Source of the DNA: Candidatus Lutacidiplasma silvani
GTDB lineage: Archaea; Thermoplasmatota; Thermoplasmata; Lutacidiplasmatales; UBA184
Assembly: GCA_022750295.1 (NCBI GenBank)
Contig: JAKIVZ010000005.1
Location: 56,058-120,057, forward strand
Direction: 5' to 3'
Length of the DNA: 64,000 nt
Part shown: piece by piece, positions 25,450 through 33,760 of the stretch
Numbering within the stretch: the first letter of the stretch is position 1
Layout of the letters: every line of letters begins with the position of its first letter
Made by a program: the position numbers and the translations under genes
The notes under the pieces: model-generated
What the model was told of the DNA's origin: nothing
Seen by the model: the letters and a program-made list of their open reading frames with translations, nothing else
The model's database searches: none

Positions 25450-27216
25450 GTGTCGGCTTCCCTCCGACCGCCAATCGTCTCGCTGCTCGGTCACGTGGAC
25501 CACGGCAAGACGACGCTCCTCGACCGGATCGCGGGCTCGATCCGCGCGGAGCGCGAAGCGGGCGGGATCACCCAGCACATCGGCGCGATCGAGGTACCGG
25601 TCGCGACGGTCCACAAGATCAGCCACGGGATCGTCTCGACGGAGGGGTTCCAGGTGCCGGGGCTCCTGTTCATCGACACGCCCGGCCACCGGTCGTTCGA
25701 GACGATGCGACGGCGCGGCGGGGCCCTCGCCGACCTCGCGGTCCTCGTCGTCGACATCAAGGAGGGGTTCATGCCCCAGACCCGCGAGTCGGTGCAGATC
25801 CTCCGCCACGAGAAGACTCCGTTCGTGGTGGCCCTCACCAAGATCGACCTGATCCCCGGGTGGCGGAAGCCGTCCGGGCCGGTGTCGCTCGCCGACCAGT
25901 TCCAGCGCTGCGGGCCGGAGTATGTCCGGGCCCTTGACGAGCGGACGTACTCGGTCGCCGAGCAGCTCGACCAGATGGGATTCTCCGCCGACCGGTACGA
26001 CCGGGTGAGCGACTTCTCCCGGAACGTCGGGCTCTCCCCGGTGTCGGCCCGCAGCGGCGTCGGGGTCGCGGAGCTCCTCGCTCTGCTGGTCGGGCTCGCG
26101 CAGCGGTTCCTGAAGTCGGAGCTGAAGGTCGCGACGGGGGGCGGCGAGGCGACGATCCTCGAGCGGAGCGACCAGCGGGGGATCGGCCCCGTGGGGAACG
26201 TGATCGTCTACCGGGGCCGACTGAAGGTCGGCGACGAAGTGATCGCGAACGGGCGCCGCGAGCCGTTCGCGACGAAGATCCGGGGGCTCTACCGACCGGC
26301 CCCGCCGACCCGGGGGGCCGCCGGGAAGACGATCCGGCTCGTGTCGCTCGACGAGGTCGAGGCGGCCGCCGGGGTGTACCTCTCGGCGCCCGGGATTGAG
26401 GAAGCCATGCCCGGCGGGTTGCTGAAGGTCGTGAGCGATGCGAAGGACCGGGAGGCGGTGATCGCCGCCCTCCAGTCCGAGAGCCAGCCGGTCGCTGACC
26501 TTGCGGAGACCGGGGTAGGACTCGCCGCCGACACGCTCGGTGGCCTCGAGGCGCTCGCGTTCGAGTGTCGGACCGAGAAGATTCCGATCCATAGCGCCGA
26601 AGTCGGTCCGGTCGGACGACCGACGGTCGTGCGGGTCGCGGACGTGAAGGACCCGACCCACCGGGCGGTGCTGGCGTTCCACGTGCCCGTCCTCGCCGAC
26701 GCGGTCGACGAGGCGACCCGGGCGGACGTGAGGGTGTTCCGGGGCGAGGTGATGTACCGGATCCTCGAGGAGTATCTGGCCTGGCGGACCGAACGGACGT
26801 CCGCCCTCGACGTCCAGCGCCGCCTCGAGACGGTTCACCCCGCCAAGATCCGAGTCCTTCCCGACTTCATCTTCCGGGCCTCGAAACCCGCGATCGTGGG
26901 AGTGAAGGTCGTCTCGGGGACGTTGCGCGCGGGGGTCCGCGTCATGAACTCGAAGGGAGAGGAGGTCGGTCTCGTCAAGGCGCTCCAGCACGACGGCACC
27001 TCGGTCGCCCGGGCCGAGGAAGGGACGGAACTCGCGGTGTCGATCGATGGGGCGGTCGTGGGCCGAAACGTGGCCGGGGGGGACACCCTCTATGTGCTGA
27101 TCACCGAAGGGACCGCGCGGGCGCTCCGCGGGGCGACCCTCACGCCGGCGGAGACGGCGGTCCTCGACGAGGTGGTCCGGATCCGGCGCCAGACGGCCCC
27201 GTTCTGGGGTCAGTAG
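25450..27216 (+). CDS. infB: Translation initiation factor aIF5B (IF-2)
   Basis: A 588-residue translational GTPase that joins ribosomal subunits and stabilises initiator tRNA. The G domain is at the N-terminus, as in archaea: G1 LLGHVDHGKTTLLD, G2 GGITQHIGA, G3 FIDTPGHRSFETM, G4 ALTKIDLIP, and SARSGVGV. Domain II and the C-terminal aIF5B domains follow (VVSGTLRAGVRVMNSKGEEVGLV). It lacks the long bacterial N-terminal extension. There is no intein. The last 77 bp overlap the convergent membrane protein gene. Confidence 0.95.
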   Translation: MSASLRPPIVSLLGHVDHGKTTLLDRIAGSIRAEREAGGITQHIGAIEVPVATVHKISHGIVSTEGFQVPGLLFIDTPGHRSFETMRRRGGALADLAVLVVDIKEGFMPQTRESVQILRHEKTPFVVALTKIDLIPGWRKPSGPVSLADQFQRCGPEYVRALDERTYSVAEQLDQMGFSADRYDRVSDFSRNVGLSPVSARSGVGVAELLALLVGLAQRFLKSELKVATGGGEATILERSDQRGIGPVGNVIVYRGRLKVGDEVIANGRREPFATKIRGLYRPAPPTRGAAGKTIRLVSLDEVEAAAGVYLSAPGIEEAMPGGLLKVVSDAKDREAVIAALQSESQPVADLAETGVGLAADTLGGLEALAFECRTEKIPIHSAEVGPVGRPTVVRVADVKDPTHRAVLAFHVPVLADAVDEATRADVRVFRGEVMYRILEEYLAWRTERTSALDVQRRLETVHPAKIRVLPDFIFRASKPAIVGVKVVSGTLRAGVRVMNSKGEEVGLVKALQHDGTSVARAEEGTELAVSIDGAVVGRNVAGGDTLYVLITEGTARALRGATLTPAETAVLDEVVRIRRQTAPFWGQ

Positions 27217-27802
27217 GGTCTCCGGTGACCAGCGCGGCGTCGTCCGCGTTGCGGGAGACGATCGGGGGGGGACTCCGGAAATCGCCCCGCAGGAACAGTC
27301 CGAGGAACACCCCGATGCCGCCCACGAGGGCGAGGATCCCGCTCGCGACCTCGGCGACGACCTGGCCGAGCGAAGTCGGGGTATCGACGTCCCAGGTCAC
27401 CGACGAGGCGGCCGAGAAGTTCGCCGACACCTTCGGTGGGGTCGTCCACGTGAGGGAATACTGCCGGGCGAGCGCCCCGGTGAACTCGTACGAGCCGGAC
27501 GAGTTCGCGGGCCACGACCGGAGGGTCGAGGGGCACCCGGGGGACCCGCCGCCGCACCCCTCGGAGCTGAGCCGTACTGCGAGCGGGGCGGTCGAACTCC
27601 AGTGGACCGACAGCGTCCCATGCGAGGTCGCAGTCGAGGCGAGCGTGAAAGACTCGGTGGCGGAGGGAGGCGTCGGAACTCCCGAATCCTCGCTGGTCAC
27701 GAGCTGCGTGTTTGAGGGAGGGGGAAGGACGACGAGCGCGGCGAGGGCCCCGCCCCCCACGAGGACGAACGCGACCCCGATCCCCACGATCCACGGCCGC
27801 AC
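27140..27802 (-). CDS. Membrane-anchored protein of unknown function
   Basis: A 220-residue protein with an N-terminal hydrophobic segment (IVGIGVAFVLVGGGALAALVVL, about 5-26) acting as signal or anchor. It then has a Ser/Thr-rich extracytoplasmic region with CGGGSPGC, which may form a disulfide, and a second span (ILALVGGIGVFLGLFL, about 165-182), ending in a basic, Pro/Gly-rich cytoplasmic tail. It resembles the many small surface proteins of Thermoplasmata; no family recognised. GTG start at 27802, with CCTATTTC about 26-34 nt upstream, divergent from TFB. Confidence 0.65.
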   Translation of the reverse strand: MRPWIVGIGVAFVLVGGGALAALVVLPPPSNTQLVTSEDSGVPTPPSATESFTLASTATSHGTLSVHWSSTAPLAVRLSSEGCGGGSPGCPSTLRSWPANSSGSYEFTGALARQYSLTWTTPPKVSANFSAASSVTWDVDTPTSLGQVVAEVASGILALVGGIGVFLGLFLRGDFRSPPPIVSRNADDAALVTGDPTDPRTGPSGAGSGPPRRGPPSPPA

Positions 27803-27918
27803 GCCCGCAAGACGCCGTCTCGAGACGAAATAGGATTCGCACCGTTGGAACCGCGGGATCCTTCGGGCTTAAAAGTTCCAAGATGCTCAAATACCCCGGC
27901 CGGTGTCCATGTGACATC

Positions 27919-28908
27919 GTGACAGGGGCGGACCCGCCGATGGTCGAGGCGGCGCGGGACGCCGGTCCTGCGGGCTGCCCGATGTGTGGGGCCCACCACC
28001 GGGTGGTCGACGCCGCCCGGATGGAGGAGCACTGCGGGGAGTGCGGCCTCGTCTTCGACGATGCCGCCTTGGTGGCGATGCCGCCCCGGGTCTCCGCGGA
28101 GACGAGCTCGGACGGTTCGGGGCGCGGCATCGGACCGTTCGTGAGCCCGGGCGGAAGCCGCCGGGCACTCGGCTCGGTCCTCACGGGGTCCCGGGACGGC
28201 CAGGGGAAACCCCTCGGCTGGCACCGGCGGTACGAATTCCAGCACCTGAACCGGGTCGCCCGGCGCCAAGTGGCCCGGACGATCTCGGGTCCGCTCGACC
28301 GGTCGGAAGCCCGGAGCGAGATCGCCCAATGCGCGACCCGTCTGAGCCTTCCCCCGGTCGTCGTCCAAGAGGCCGAGCGGGTCTTCCGCGACGCGAAGGT
28401 CCGCGGGTTGTTCCGCGGACGGAGCCTTCCGTCCAGCGTGGGGGCGACGCTCTACGCGGCGTGCCGCCGCTATTCGATCCCCCGGACGCTCGGCGAAGTC
28501 TCGAAGGCGGTGGGAGCCCGCCGCTCGGACGTCGGGCGGGCCTTCAAGGTCGTTCAGCGCGGTGGCTCGTCCCCCGTGCAAGCGGTGAGCGCACGGGCGT
28601 TCCTCTCGCGCTACGCGGAAGAACTCGCCCTCTCCGCCCAGGTCCGGGCCACGGTCGAGGAGATGCTCGAAGTGGCGCACGAGGACCCGGAACTTTCCGG
28701 GCTCTCCCCCCACGGGCTCGTCGCCGCGCTGATCTACCTCGCCGCGGAGCGGAACGGCGAGCGGCGGTCGCGGGCGCAGGTCGCCCGGGTCAGCGCCGTC
28801 ACGGAGGTCACGCTCCGTTCGACGAGCCGGCTCGTGGAGCGGTTGATGCACCGCTCCGAATCCGGGGCGGACTCCCAGCCCCGCGCGAGCGCGGGTCCGA
28901 CTACTTGA
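27919..28908 (+). CDS. tfb: Transcription initiation factor TFB
   Basis: A roughly 329-residue TFIIB homologue that bridges TBP-DNA and RNA polymerase. The zinc ribbon is CPMCG...CGECG (near residues 16-42), followed by a B-reader/linker and two cyclin repeats (about 125-210 and 215-305; ATLYAACRRYSIPRTLGEVSKAVG and VAALIYLAAERNGERRSRAQVARVSAVTEVTLRSTSR). The linker is short of the usual Arg-rich motif. The start is uncertain: GTG 27919 has CTCAAATAC 26-34 nt upstream, while ATG 27940 or 27883 are alternatives. It overlaps the convergent small wHTH gene by 8 bp. As archaea often have several TFBs, this may be one paralogue. Confidence 0.85.
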   Translation: MTGADPPMVEAARDAGPAGCPMCGAHHRVVDAARMEEHCGECGLVFDDAALVAMPPRVSAETSSDGSGRGIGPFVSPGGSRRALGSVLTGSRDGQGKPLGWHRRYEFQHLNRVARRQVARTISGPLDRSEARSEIAQCATRLSLPPVVVQEAERVFRDAKVRGLFRGRSLPSSVGATLYAACRRYSIPRTLGEVSKAVGARRSDVGRAFKVVQRGGSSPVQAVSARAFLSRYAEELALSAQVRATVEEMLEVAHEDPELSGLSPHGLVAALIYLAAERNGERRSRAQVARVSAVTEVTLRSTSRLVERLMHRSESGADSQPRASAGPTT

Positions 28909-29125
28909 TCAGATAGTAGCCCGCGGACTTCTCGCGGACCTTGCGGCGGGCGAACCCCTTCGTCTGGAGTTCTTGCAGGGCGTTGAGCGCCATGTTCTTC
29001 GGAAGCTTGGACGTCTGGGTGACCCGCTCGGCGCTGGTCATCTTCTCGTCGCTGACCATTCCCATCTCCTTCAGCGCCTTGTAGACCTTCACCGCGTTCG
29101 GCGACACCTCGTCCTCGATTCCCAT
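28901..29125 (-). CDS. Small winged-helix DNA-binding protein
   Basis: A 74-residue protein starting MGIEDEVSPNAVKVYKALKEMG. Helices and a turn follow (MTSAERVTQTSKLPKNMALNALQELQTKGFARRKVREKSAGYYLIK), the pattern of a minimal MarR/ArsR-like winged helix, in which the last basic hairpin is the wing. It is probably a DNA-binding regulator or a chromatin-type protein. The frame remains open upstream, but conserved features begin here; GTCTTATG at about 29160-29167 could be the promoter. It sits tail to tail with TFB. Confidence 0.75.
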   Translation of the reverse strand: MGIEDEVSPNAVKVYKALKEMGMVSDEKMTSAERVTQTSKLPKNMALNALQELQTKGFARRKVREKSAGYYLIK

Positions 29126-29269
29126 GCTCCCCACACCCGAGAAGGCGACGGGTCCGCCGACATAAGACCGCCGCCTTCGGTTGGCGACGGAACACGGTCG
29201 ACGTCCGGCGCCCTTACGGCCGAGCGAGCCCTCGGGGTCGTTCGGGGGGGATGAGGCACGACCGGCACG

Positions 29270-30319
29270 ATGGAGCTCGTCTGGGACGACCGGATGGGGG
29301 CGTACGATTTCGGCCGCGACCACCCGTTCCAGATCCGCTACCGAGCCGAAGCGGCCCACGCCATCGAGGCCGAACGGCGGGCGGCCGGCCGCGAGGACGC
29401 GTCGGCGCCGGTCGCGCCGGCCGAGGACGTCGTGCTCGCGAGGTTTCACACGGACGAGTACCGCGCGTTCGTCCGCGCCATGGCTGCGAAGCCCGGTCGC
29501 GGCCTCCTCGACGGTGGGGACACGCCCTCGTTCCCCGGGTGCGACGTGGCGGCGGCCCGGATCGTCGGCGGAACGGTTCTCGCGCTCGAGACGGTCGCGT
29601 CCGGGGCGCGGCGGCGGGCGTTCGCGCCGGGGGGCGGTCTCCATCACGCGCACCCGGACCGGGCGAGCGGTTTCTGCATCTTCAACGACGCCGCGATCGC
29701 GATCGCGACGGCGCTCCGACCCGGGGGACCGTACCGGAAGGTGGCGTACGTCGACATGGACGCGCACCACGGCGACGGAGTCATGTACGGATTCTATGGC
29801 GATGGCCGGGTGCTCGACATCGACGTCCACCAGGACGGGCGAACGCTGTTCCCCGGGACCGGGGCCGTGGGGGAAACCGGGAGCGGGGACGGGGCGGGGC
29901 TGAAGGTCAACCTCCCGCTTCCGCCGGGGGCGGGGGACGGGTCGATCGGCCCGTTGATCCGTCGCGTCGCGGTCCCGCTCCTCCGCGAGTTCCGTCCCGA
30001 GCTCCTCGTGGTCCAGCACGGCGTCGACGGGCACGCCGCCGACCCGTTGGCGGCCCTCGAATATTCGGACGGCGCGTACGCCGACGTCTTGGGTCAACTC
30101 GTCGGCGTGGCGGAAGAACTCGGCGGAGTTCCGATGCTCGTGACGGGGGGAGGAGGGTACGACCGCGACGCCGTCGCCCGGGTGTTCACCTCGGCCGCGC
30201 GAATCCTGGAACATGGACCGCCCCACGTGGGGGCTGTCGTCGCCGAGGAACCGTGGGTCGAGACGACGACTCGAAGCCTCGAGCGGGAGCTGGGCCGGAC
30301 GTTCCCACCCGGCGAGTGA
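29270..30319 (+). CDS. Histone deacetylase superfamily protein (AcuC-like)
   Basis: A 349-residue zinc amidohydrolase. Family residues are clear: GGGLHHAHPDRASGFCIFND (tandem His and the active-site region), YVDMDAHHGDGV (metal Asp and His), DIDVHQDGRTLFPGTG, QHGVDGHAADPLA and TGGGGYDRDAVAR with the catalytic Tyr position taken by the GGGGY motif. In archaea and bacteria these enzymes deacetylate acetyl-CoA synthetase, polyamines or other small acetylated substrates; histones need not be involved. It is convergent with the DEAD-box gene, which ends 1 bp later. Confidence 0.88.
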   Translation: MELVWDDRMGAYDFGRDHPFQIRYRAEAAHAIEAERRAAGREDASAPVAPAEDVVLARFHTDEYRAFVRAMAAKPGRGLLDGGDTPSFPGCDVAAARIVGGTVLALETVASGARRRAFAPGGGLHHAHPDRASGFCIFNDAAIAIATALRPGGPYRKVAYVDMDAHHGDGVMYGFYGDGRVLDIDVHQDGRTLFPGTGAVGETGSGDGAGLKVNLPLPPGAGDGSIGPLIRRVAVPLLREFRPELLVVQHGVDGHAADPLAALEYSDGAYADVLGQLVGVAEELGGVPMLVTGGGGYDRDAVARVFTSAARILEHGPPHVGAVVAEEPWVETTTRSLERELGRTFPPGE

Positions 30320-31672
30320 TTACCAGACCGCGCGGCGCTCGCGACGGGGCTCGGAACTGGGGCGACCCCCGGAAGGTCGGCCCCGGCCCGGTCGTCCGCC
30401 GCGGCCCCGGTCTCGGTCGCGGGGCGGGGGTCCGCGTCGGTCGCGGCGCCCGCCACCACCACCGCCGCCGCGGAATTGACCCGCCGAGCTTGACGATCGC
30501 TCGGGGGCGGCCTGGTCGTAATTGAAACCGGGGACCCTCGCGCGTCGGATCTCGACCCCGAGCTTCTGTTCGATCCGGTGGAAGTCGTCCTCCTCCTCGC
30601 GCGCCACGAGGGAGAACGCATCGCCGAGCCGCTGGGCGCGAGCGGTGCGTCCGACCCGGTGGATGTACACGTCGGGCTCGCTGGGGATGTCGTAGTTGAC
30701 GACGTGGCTCACTCCCTCGACGTCGATCCCGCGCGCGGCGATGTCGGTCGCGACGAGGACCCGGTGCCGCCCGGTCTTGAACCCGTCGAGGGCCTTGACG
30801 CGCTGGGCTTGGCTCCGGTCCCCGTGGATGACCGTCGCGTCGACCCGTTTGATCGCGAGCTGGCGGGCGAGTCGGTCGGCGCGGTGCTTGGTCCGGGTGA
30901 ACACCAATACGCTCGACATGGTCTCGTCGGTGAGGAGCTCGACCAGAAGCTCGGTCTTGAGGTGCGCCGGGACGGGGAGACCCAGATGGGAAACCCCGAC
31001 GGCCGCCGCGGCCGTCTCGCCGACCTGGACGGTTTTCGGGTCCTGCAGGAAGTCGCGCGCGAGCCGGACGACCTCGGGCGGCATCGTGGCGCTGAACAGC
31101 ATGGTCTGCCGCCGCTTGGGAAGTCGGCTGAGGATCTTCCGGACGTCCGGGAGGAACCCCATGTCGAGCATCCGGTCCCCCTCGTCGAGGACGAGGATCT
31201 CGAGCGAACCGAAATTGACGTACCCCCGGTTCATATGGTCGAGGAGCCGGCCCGGCGTGGCGACGATGATCTCCGCCCCACCGCGGAGCGCCCGTTCCTG
31301 CTCTCCCATTCCGACGCCGCCGTAGACCGCGGCGCCGCGGAGCCGCGTGTGGCGTCCGAGCTTGTCGAGGAACTCCTTCGCCTGGAGCGCGAGCTCCCGC
31401 GTCGGGGTGAGAACGAGAGCGAGGGTCCGGCCGGTCGGATGGTCGAGGAGCCGCTCCAGGATCGGAAGGAGGAAGGCGGCGGTCTTGCCGGTTCCCGTCT
31501 GGGCGGTCCCGATGAGGTCGCGGCCGAGGACGGCGTCGGGAATCGTTCGGCGTTGAATCGGCGTCGGTTCGGTGTAGCCGAGCTCGCGAACCCCCGCTCG
31601 GATCGTGGGGTGCAGCGGCATCTCCTCGAAGGAGGCCGCGGCGGTGGGTGGCTCGCTCGGGTCGTTCGGCAT
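30320..31672 (-). CDS. DEAD-box-family RNA helicase with DEGD motif II and RG-rich tail
   Basis: A 450-residue SF2 helicase: Q motif EPTPIQRRTIP, motif I AQTGTGKT, PTRELALQ, motif II VLDEGDRMLDMGF, motif III SATMP, motif IV VFTRTKHRADRL, motif V ATDIAARGIDV and motif VI HRVGRTARA. Motif II reads DEGD in place of DEAD. The last 70 residues are Gly/Arg-rich (RGGGGGGGRRDRRG...), an RNA-binding tail like those of bacterial cold-shock helicases. It should unwind RNA duplexes in ribosome assembly or decay. ATG at 31672, with the palindromic GGTTAACC 25-32 nt upstream. Confidence 0.9.
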   Translation of the reverse strand: MPNDPSEPPTAAASFEEMPLHPTIRAGVRELGYTEPTPIQRRTIPDAVLGRDLIGTAQTGTGKTAAFLLPILERLLDHPTGRTLALVLTPTRELALQAKEFLDKLGRHTRLRGAAVYGGVGMGEQERALRGGAEIIVATPGRLLDHMNRGYVNFGSLEILVLDEGDRMLDMGFLPDVRKILSRLPKRRQTMLFSATMPPEVVRLARDFLQDPKTVQVGETAAAAVGVSHLGLPVPAHLKTELLVELLTDETMSSVLVFTRTKHRADRLARQLAIKRVDATVIHGDRSQAQRVKALDGFKTGRHRVLVATDIAARGIDVEGVSHVVNYDIPSEPDVYIHRVGRTARAQRLGDAFSLVAREEEDDFHRIEQKLGVEIRRARVPGFNYDQAAPERSSSSAGQFRGGGGGGGRRDRRGPPPRDRDRGRGGRPGRGRPSGGRPSSEPRRERRAVW

Positions 31673-31696
31673 CGGGGTGCGGGAGCGGAGCGGGGG

Positions 31697-31704
31697 GGTT
31701 AACC
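31697..31704 (-). promoter_or_regulatory. TATA-like box of the helicase gene
   Basis: GGTTAACC, a perfect 8-bp palindrome, lies 25-32 nt before ATG 31672. It reads the same on both strands. Confidence 0.45.
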
Positions 31705-31828
31705 GTTCCGGTGTGACACTGATTCCCACGGAACGTGAGCCCGCGCCTGGCCCCGGCGGGCGCGCGGAGGGTGCTTCACGTCCCGGCACGCCGCGACACG
31801 TCGCGGAAGCCCGTCCCTCAGCATCCGT

Positions 31829-31842
31829 GAGTACAAATACTC
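31829..31842. repeat. Inverted repeat GAGTA-CAAA-TACTC near promoter
   Basis: Perfect 5-bp arms with a 4-bp spacer lie just before an AT-rich CATTATGCG (31843-31851), which could be the TATA region of the exported protein at 31890. A second palindrome, CCGCGA-CACG-TCGCGG, is at 31791-31806. Either could be an operator. Confidence 0.35.
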
Positions 31843-31889
31843 CATTATGCGTATTCTCAACCGGGCTGGGTAACACCGGCAACGGAACG

Positions 31890-32438
31890 ATGGTAGCGAA
31901 GAAAGTGCCCGGACGACTGATCTACGCGGCGACGGTGGTGGCGATCCTCGGGATGACCGGGGGCTTCGTCCTCGCCTCCGTGGTTTCGGTGACGACGACG
32001 AACGAGACCTCGACGACGAACCAGGTGGCCGGCGGGAATAGCCAGCTCATCACCTCCGGAACCGCCGGCAGCCTCGCGGTCGCGCCGGGGAACGTCCCCG
32101 CCTCGGTCGCGTCGTGCACGAGCGGCGCGACGGCCCTGACGAGCGGCGGATCGGTCTCGGTGTACCTCTCGGGAACCACGGGCTCCGCCGCGTGCGCGAC
32201 GGGAGACTGGGCGGAGGTCTACACGATCACGACAGGCTCGACCGCTCCGGCGGGGACCTACCAGGTCCAGATCACCACCCAGTGGGGCACCGGCCCGACG
32301 CTGGGGGAGAACAACCTGTCGTTCACCGTCGCGACGACCTTGACGTCGGCCGCGGTCGTGTCGCTGTACGTCGACTACGGCAGCCCGATGGCTCCGACCG
32401 GTGGGATCTCGACGCTCCAGATCGTGATCACGCCGTAA
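31890..32438 (+). CDS. Exported, Thr/Ser-rich surface protein of unknown function
   Basis: A 182-residue protein with an N-terminal Lys plus hydrophobic segment (MVAKKVPGRLIYAATVVAILGMTGGFVLASVV, typical of a signal anchor). A Thr/Ser/Gly-rich beta-type domain follows, containing two Cys (SCTSGATAL and SAACATGD) that may pair outside the cell. N-x-S/T sequons (NNLS, NETS) suggest glycosylation. It resembles archaeal pilin-like or S-layer-associated proteins but no family is recognised. Strong AT-rich promoter-like sequence at 31829-31860 distinguishes it from its GC-rich surroundings and suggests high expression. Confidence 0.7.
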   Translation: MVAKKVPGRLIYAATVVAILGMTGGFVLASVVSVTTTNETSTTNQVAGGNSQLITSGTAGSLAVAPGNVPASVASCTSGATALTSGGSVSVYLSGTTGSAACATGDWAEVYTITTGSTAPAGTYQVQITTQWGTGPTLGENNLSFTVATTLTSAAVVSLYVDYGSPMAPTGGISTLQIVITP

Positions 32439-32463
32439 GACCGGAGACCCCGACGCAACCCCC

Positions 32464-32491
32464 GGGGGACGGACGTCCGCGGCCGTCCCCC
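32464..32491. terminator. GC-rich hairpin between two genes
   Basis: GGGGGACGG and CCGTCCCCC form a perfect 9-bp stem around a 10-nt loop, 25 bp after the stop of the exported-protein gene. No T tract follows, so its role as a terminator or mRNA 3' stabiliser is inferred from position. Confidence 0.4.
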
Positions 32492-32592
32492 GAAACACTT
32501 CCGTACCAATGCTCCCGATTCCTCCCGACTCCGCTCGTCCCCGCCCCGCCCTCTCCCTCCGGTTCCGGAGGACCCCGTAAGGGGGTTCACCC

Positions 32593-33750
32593 GTGCGCGC
32601 CCCACCGGAGATCCTGCGGCGCGACCCGGTCCCACCGCCACCGACGCCGCCGGCGCGATTCGCTTCCGCCGAGGAGCGGGCCGAGCGAATCCGGTTCAGC
32701 TTCCCCCTGCTCCTCCTCGGCGCCGCGAGCCTCGTGGCGTCGTTCGTCCTTTACTCCGAGGCGTTCGGTGGCCACGCGACCCGGGTGCCGCTCTGGGTCC
32801 TCGCGCTCTCGGTCGGTCTGATCGCCTCCGTCGGCGGGACGACCTCCCTTCTCGTCGGGGATTATTCCGGCGACGAGTGGCGCGCCGAAGCCGAAGCGTC
32901 CGAGGAGTACGTGGTGGTCGACCGGGCCCAGTGGCAAGCGATCCAGGACGCCCTCGCGACCGCGGGCGCCCCGATCGTGGTCGCTCGCCCCGGCGAGGGG
33001 CCGATCTCGGCGGCGGACGAACTGGCGCTCCCGGAATGGTCGGAGCCGGCGACCCCGGTCGTGCCCGCGGGTGTCCGTGCGGACCCTCCGGCGGCTCCCG
33101 GCGGTCCCCCGGCCCCGATGGCCGTCACCCATGGCATTGACGTTCTCGCGACGGAAGTCGAACGGATGGTCGCCGACCTCGAGGCGACGGCCGCGGGGGC
33201 CAACCGTCCCCTGCCGCCCGAGCCGCGGCCCGCTCCGCGTCGGCCCGAGCCAGGCCCCCTCGCTGGCTCCGACCGGTCGGGATCGAGCTCCGCCGTTCGC
33301 GCCGCTGCGGCGCCGGTGGTTTCCGACTCGCGCCGTGCCCCGTCGGCGGCCACCCCCCGTCCGGCGACGAAGTCGGCTCCCTCGCCCCCGCCGGTGCCCC
33401 CGGCCCCGATCCCCCTCCGTTCGGCGATTCCGGCACCGTCGTTCCTGGACTCCGACGAGGCGATGGCGGCCGAGTATCGCGTCCTCCTCGGGGAGCTCGA
33501 GCGCCGAGCCGCCACGGTGCTCGGCGAGCCAGCCGCGGCCGCCGGGTCCGACCCGGGGACGACGGTGCGGTGCGTCGGCTGCGACGCCCGACTGGGTCGG
33601 TCCGAGCGGACAGAGTCGTGCCGCTCCTGCCGTTCGCCGATGTGCGCCCCCTGCGCGGCCCGCTCGGCGAGCGAAGGCTACCGGGGGCTCTGCGCGCTCT
33701 GCTCGATCCTCGAGGAGTCGGCCCGGCGCGACGGAACCGGCTCCGCGTGA
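32593..33750 (+). CDS. Two-span membrane protein with C-terminal zinc ribbons
   Basis: A 385-residue protein. Two transmembrane segments are seen at about 35-55 and 65-88, followed by a long Pro/Ala-rich linker (about 130-280), a short helical region (LDSDEAMAAEYRVLLGELERRA) and a C-terminal cysteine cluster RCVGCDARLG...ESCRSCRSPMCAPCAAR...LCALCSI, which is room for two zinc sites. The arrangement suggests a membrane-tethered adaptor with a cytoplasmic zinc module, but the family is unknown. GTG start at 32593; a terminator-like hairpin lies upstream. Confidence 0.65.
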   Translation: MRAPPEILRRDPVPPPPTPPARFASAEERAERIRFSFPLLLLGAASLVASFVLYSEAFGGHATRVPLWVLALSVGLIASVGGTTSLLVGDYSGDEWRAEAEASEEYVVVDRAQWQAIQDALATAGAPIVVARPGEGPISAADELALPEWSEPATPVVPAGVRADPPAAPGGPPAPMAVTHGIDVLATEVERMVADLEATAAGANRPLPPEPRPAPRRPEPGPLAGSDRSGSSSAVRAAAAPVVSDSRRAPSAATPRPATKSAPSPPPVPPAPIPLRSAIPAPSFLDSDEAMAAEYRVLLGELERRAATVLGEPAAAAGSDPGTTVRCVGCDARLGRSERTESCRSCRSPMCAPCAARSASEGYRGLCALCSILEESARRDGTGSA

Positions 33751-33760
33751 CACCGTCCGG

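Noticed and set aside
25450..27216. Intein in aIF5B
   Set aside because: The G motifs follow one another at normal spacing with no splicing blocks.
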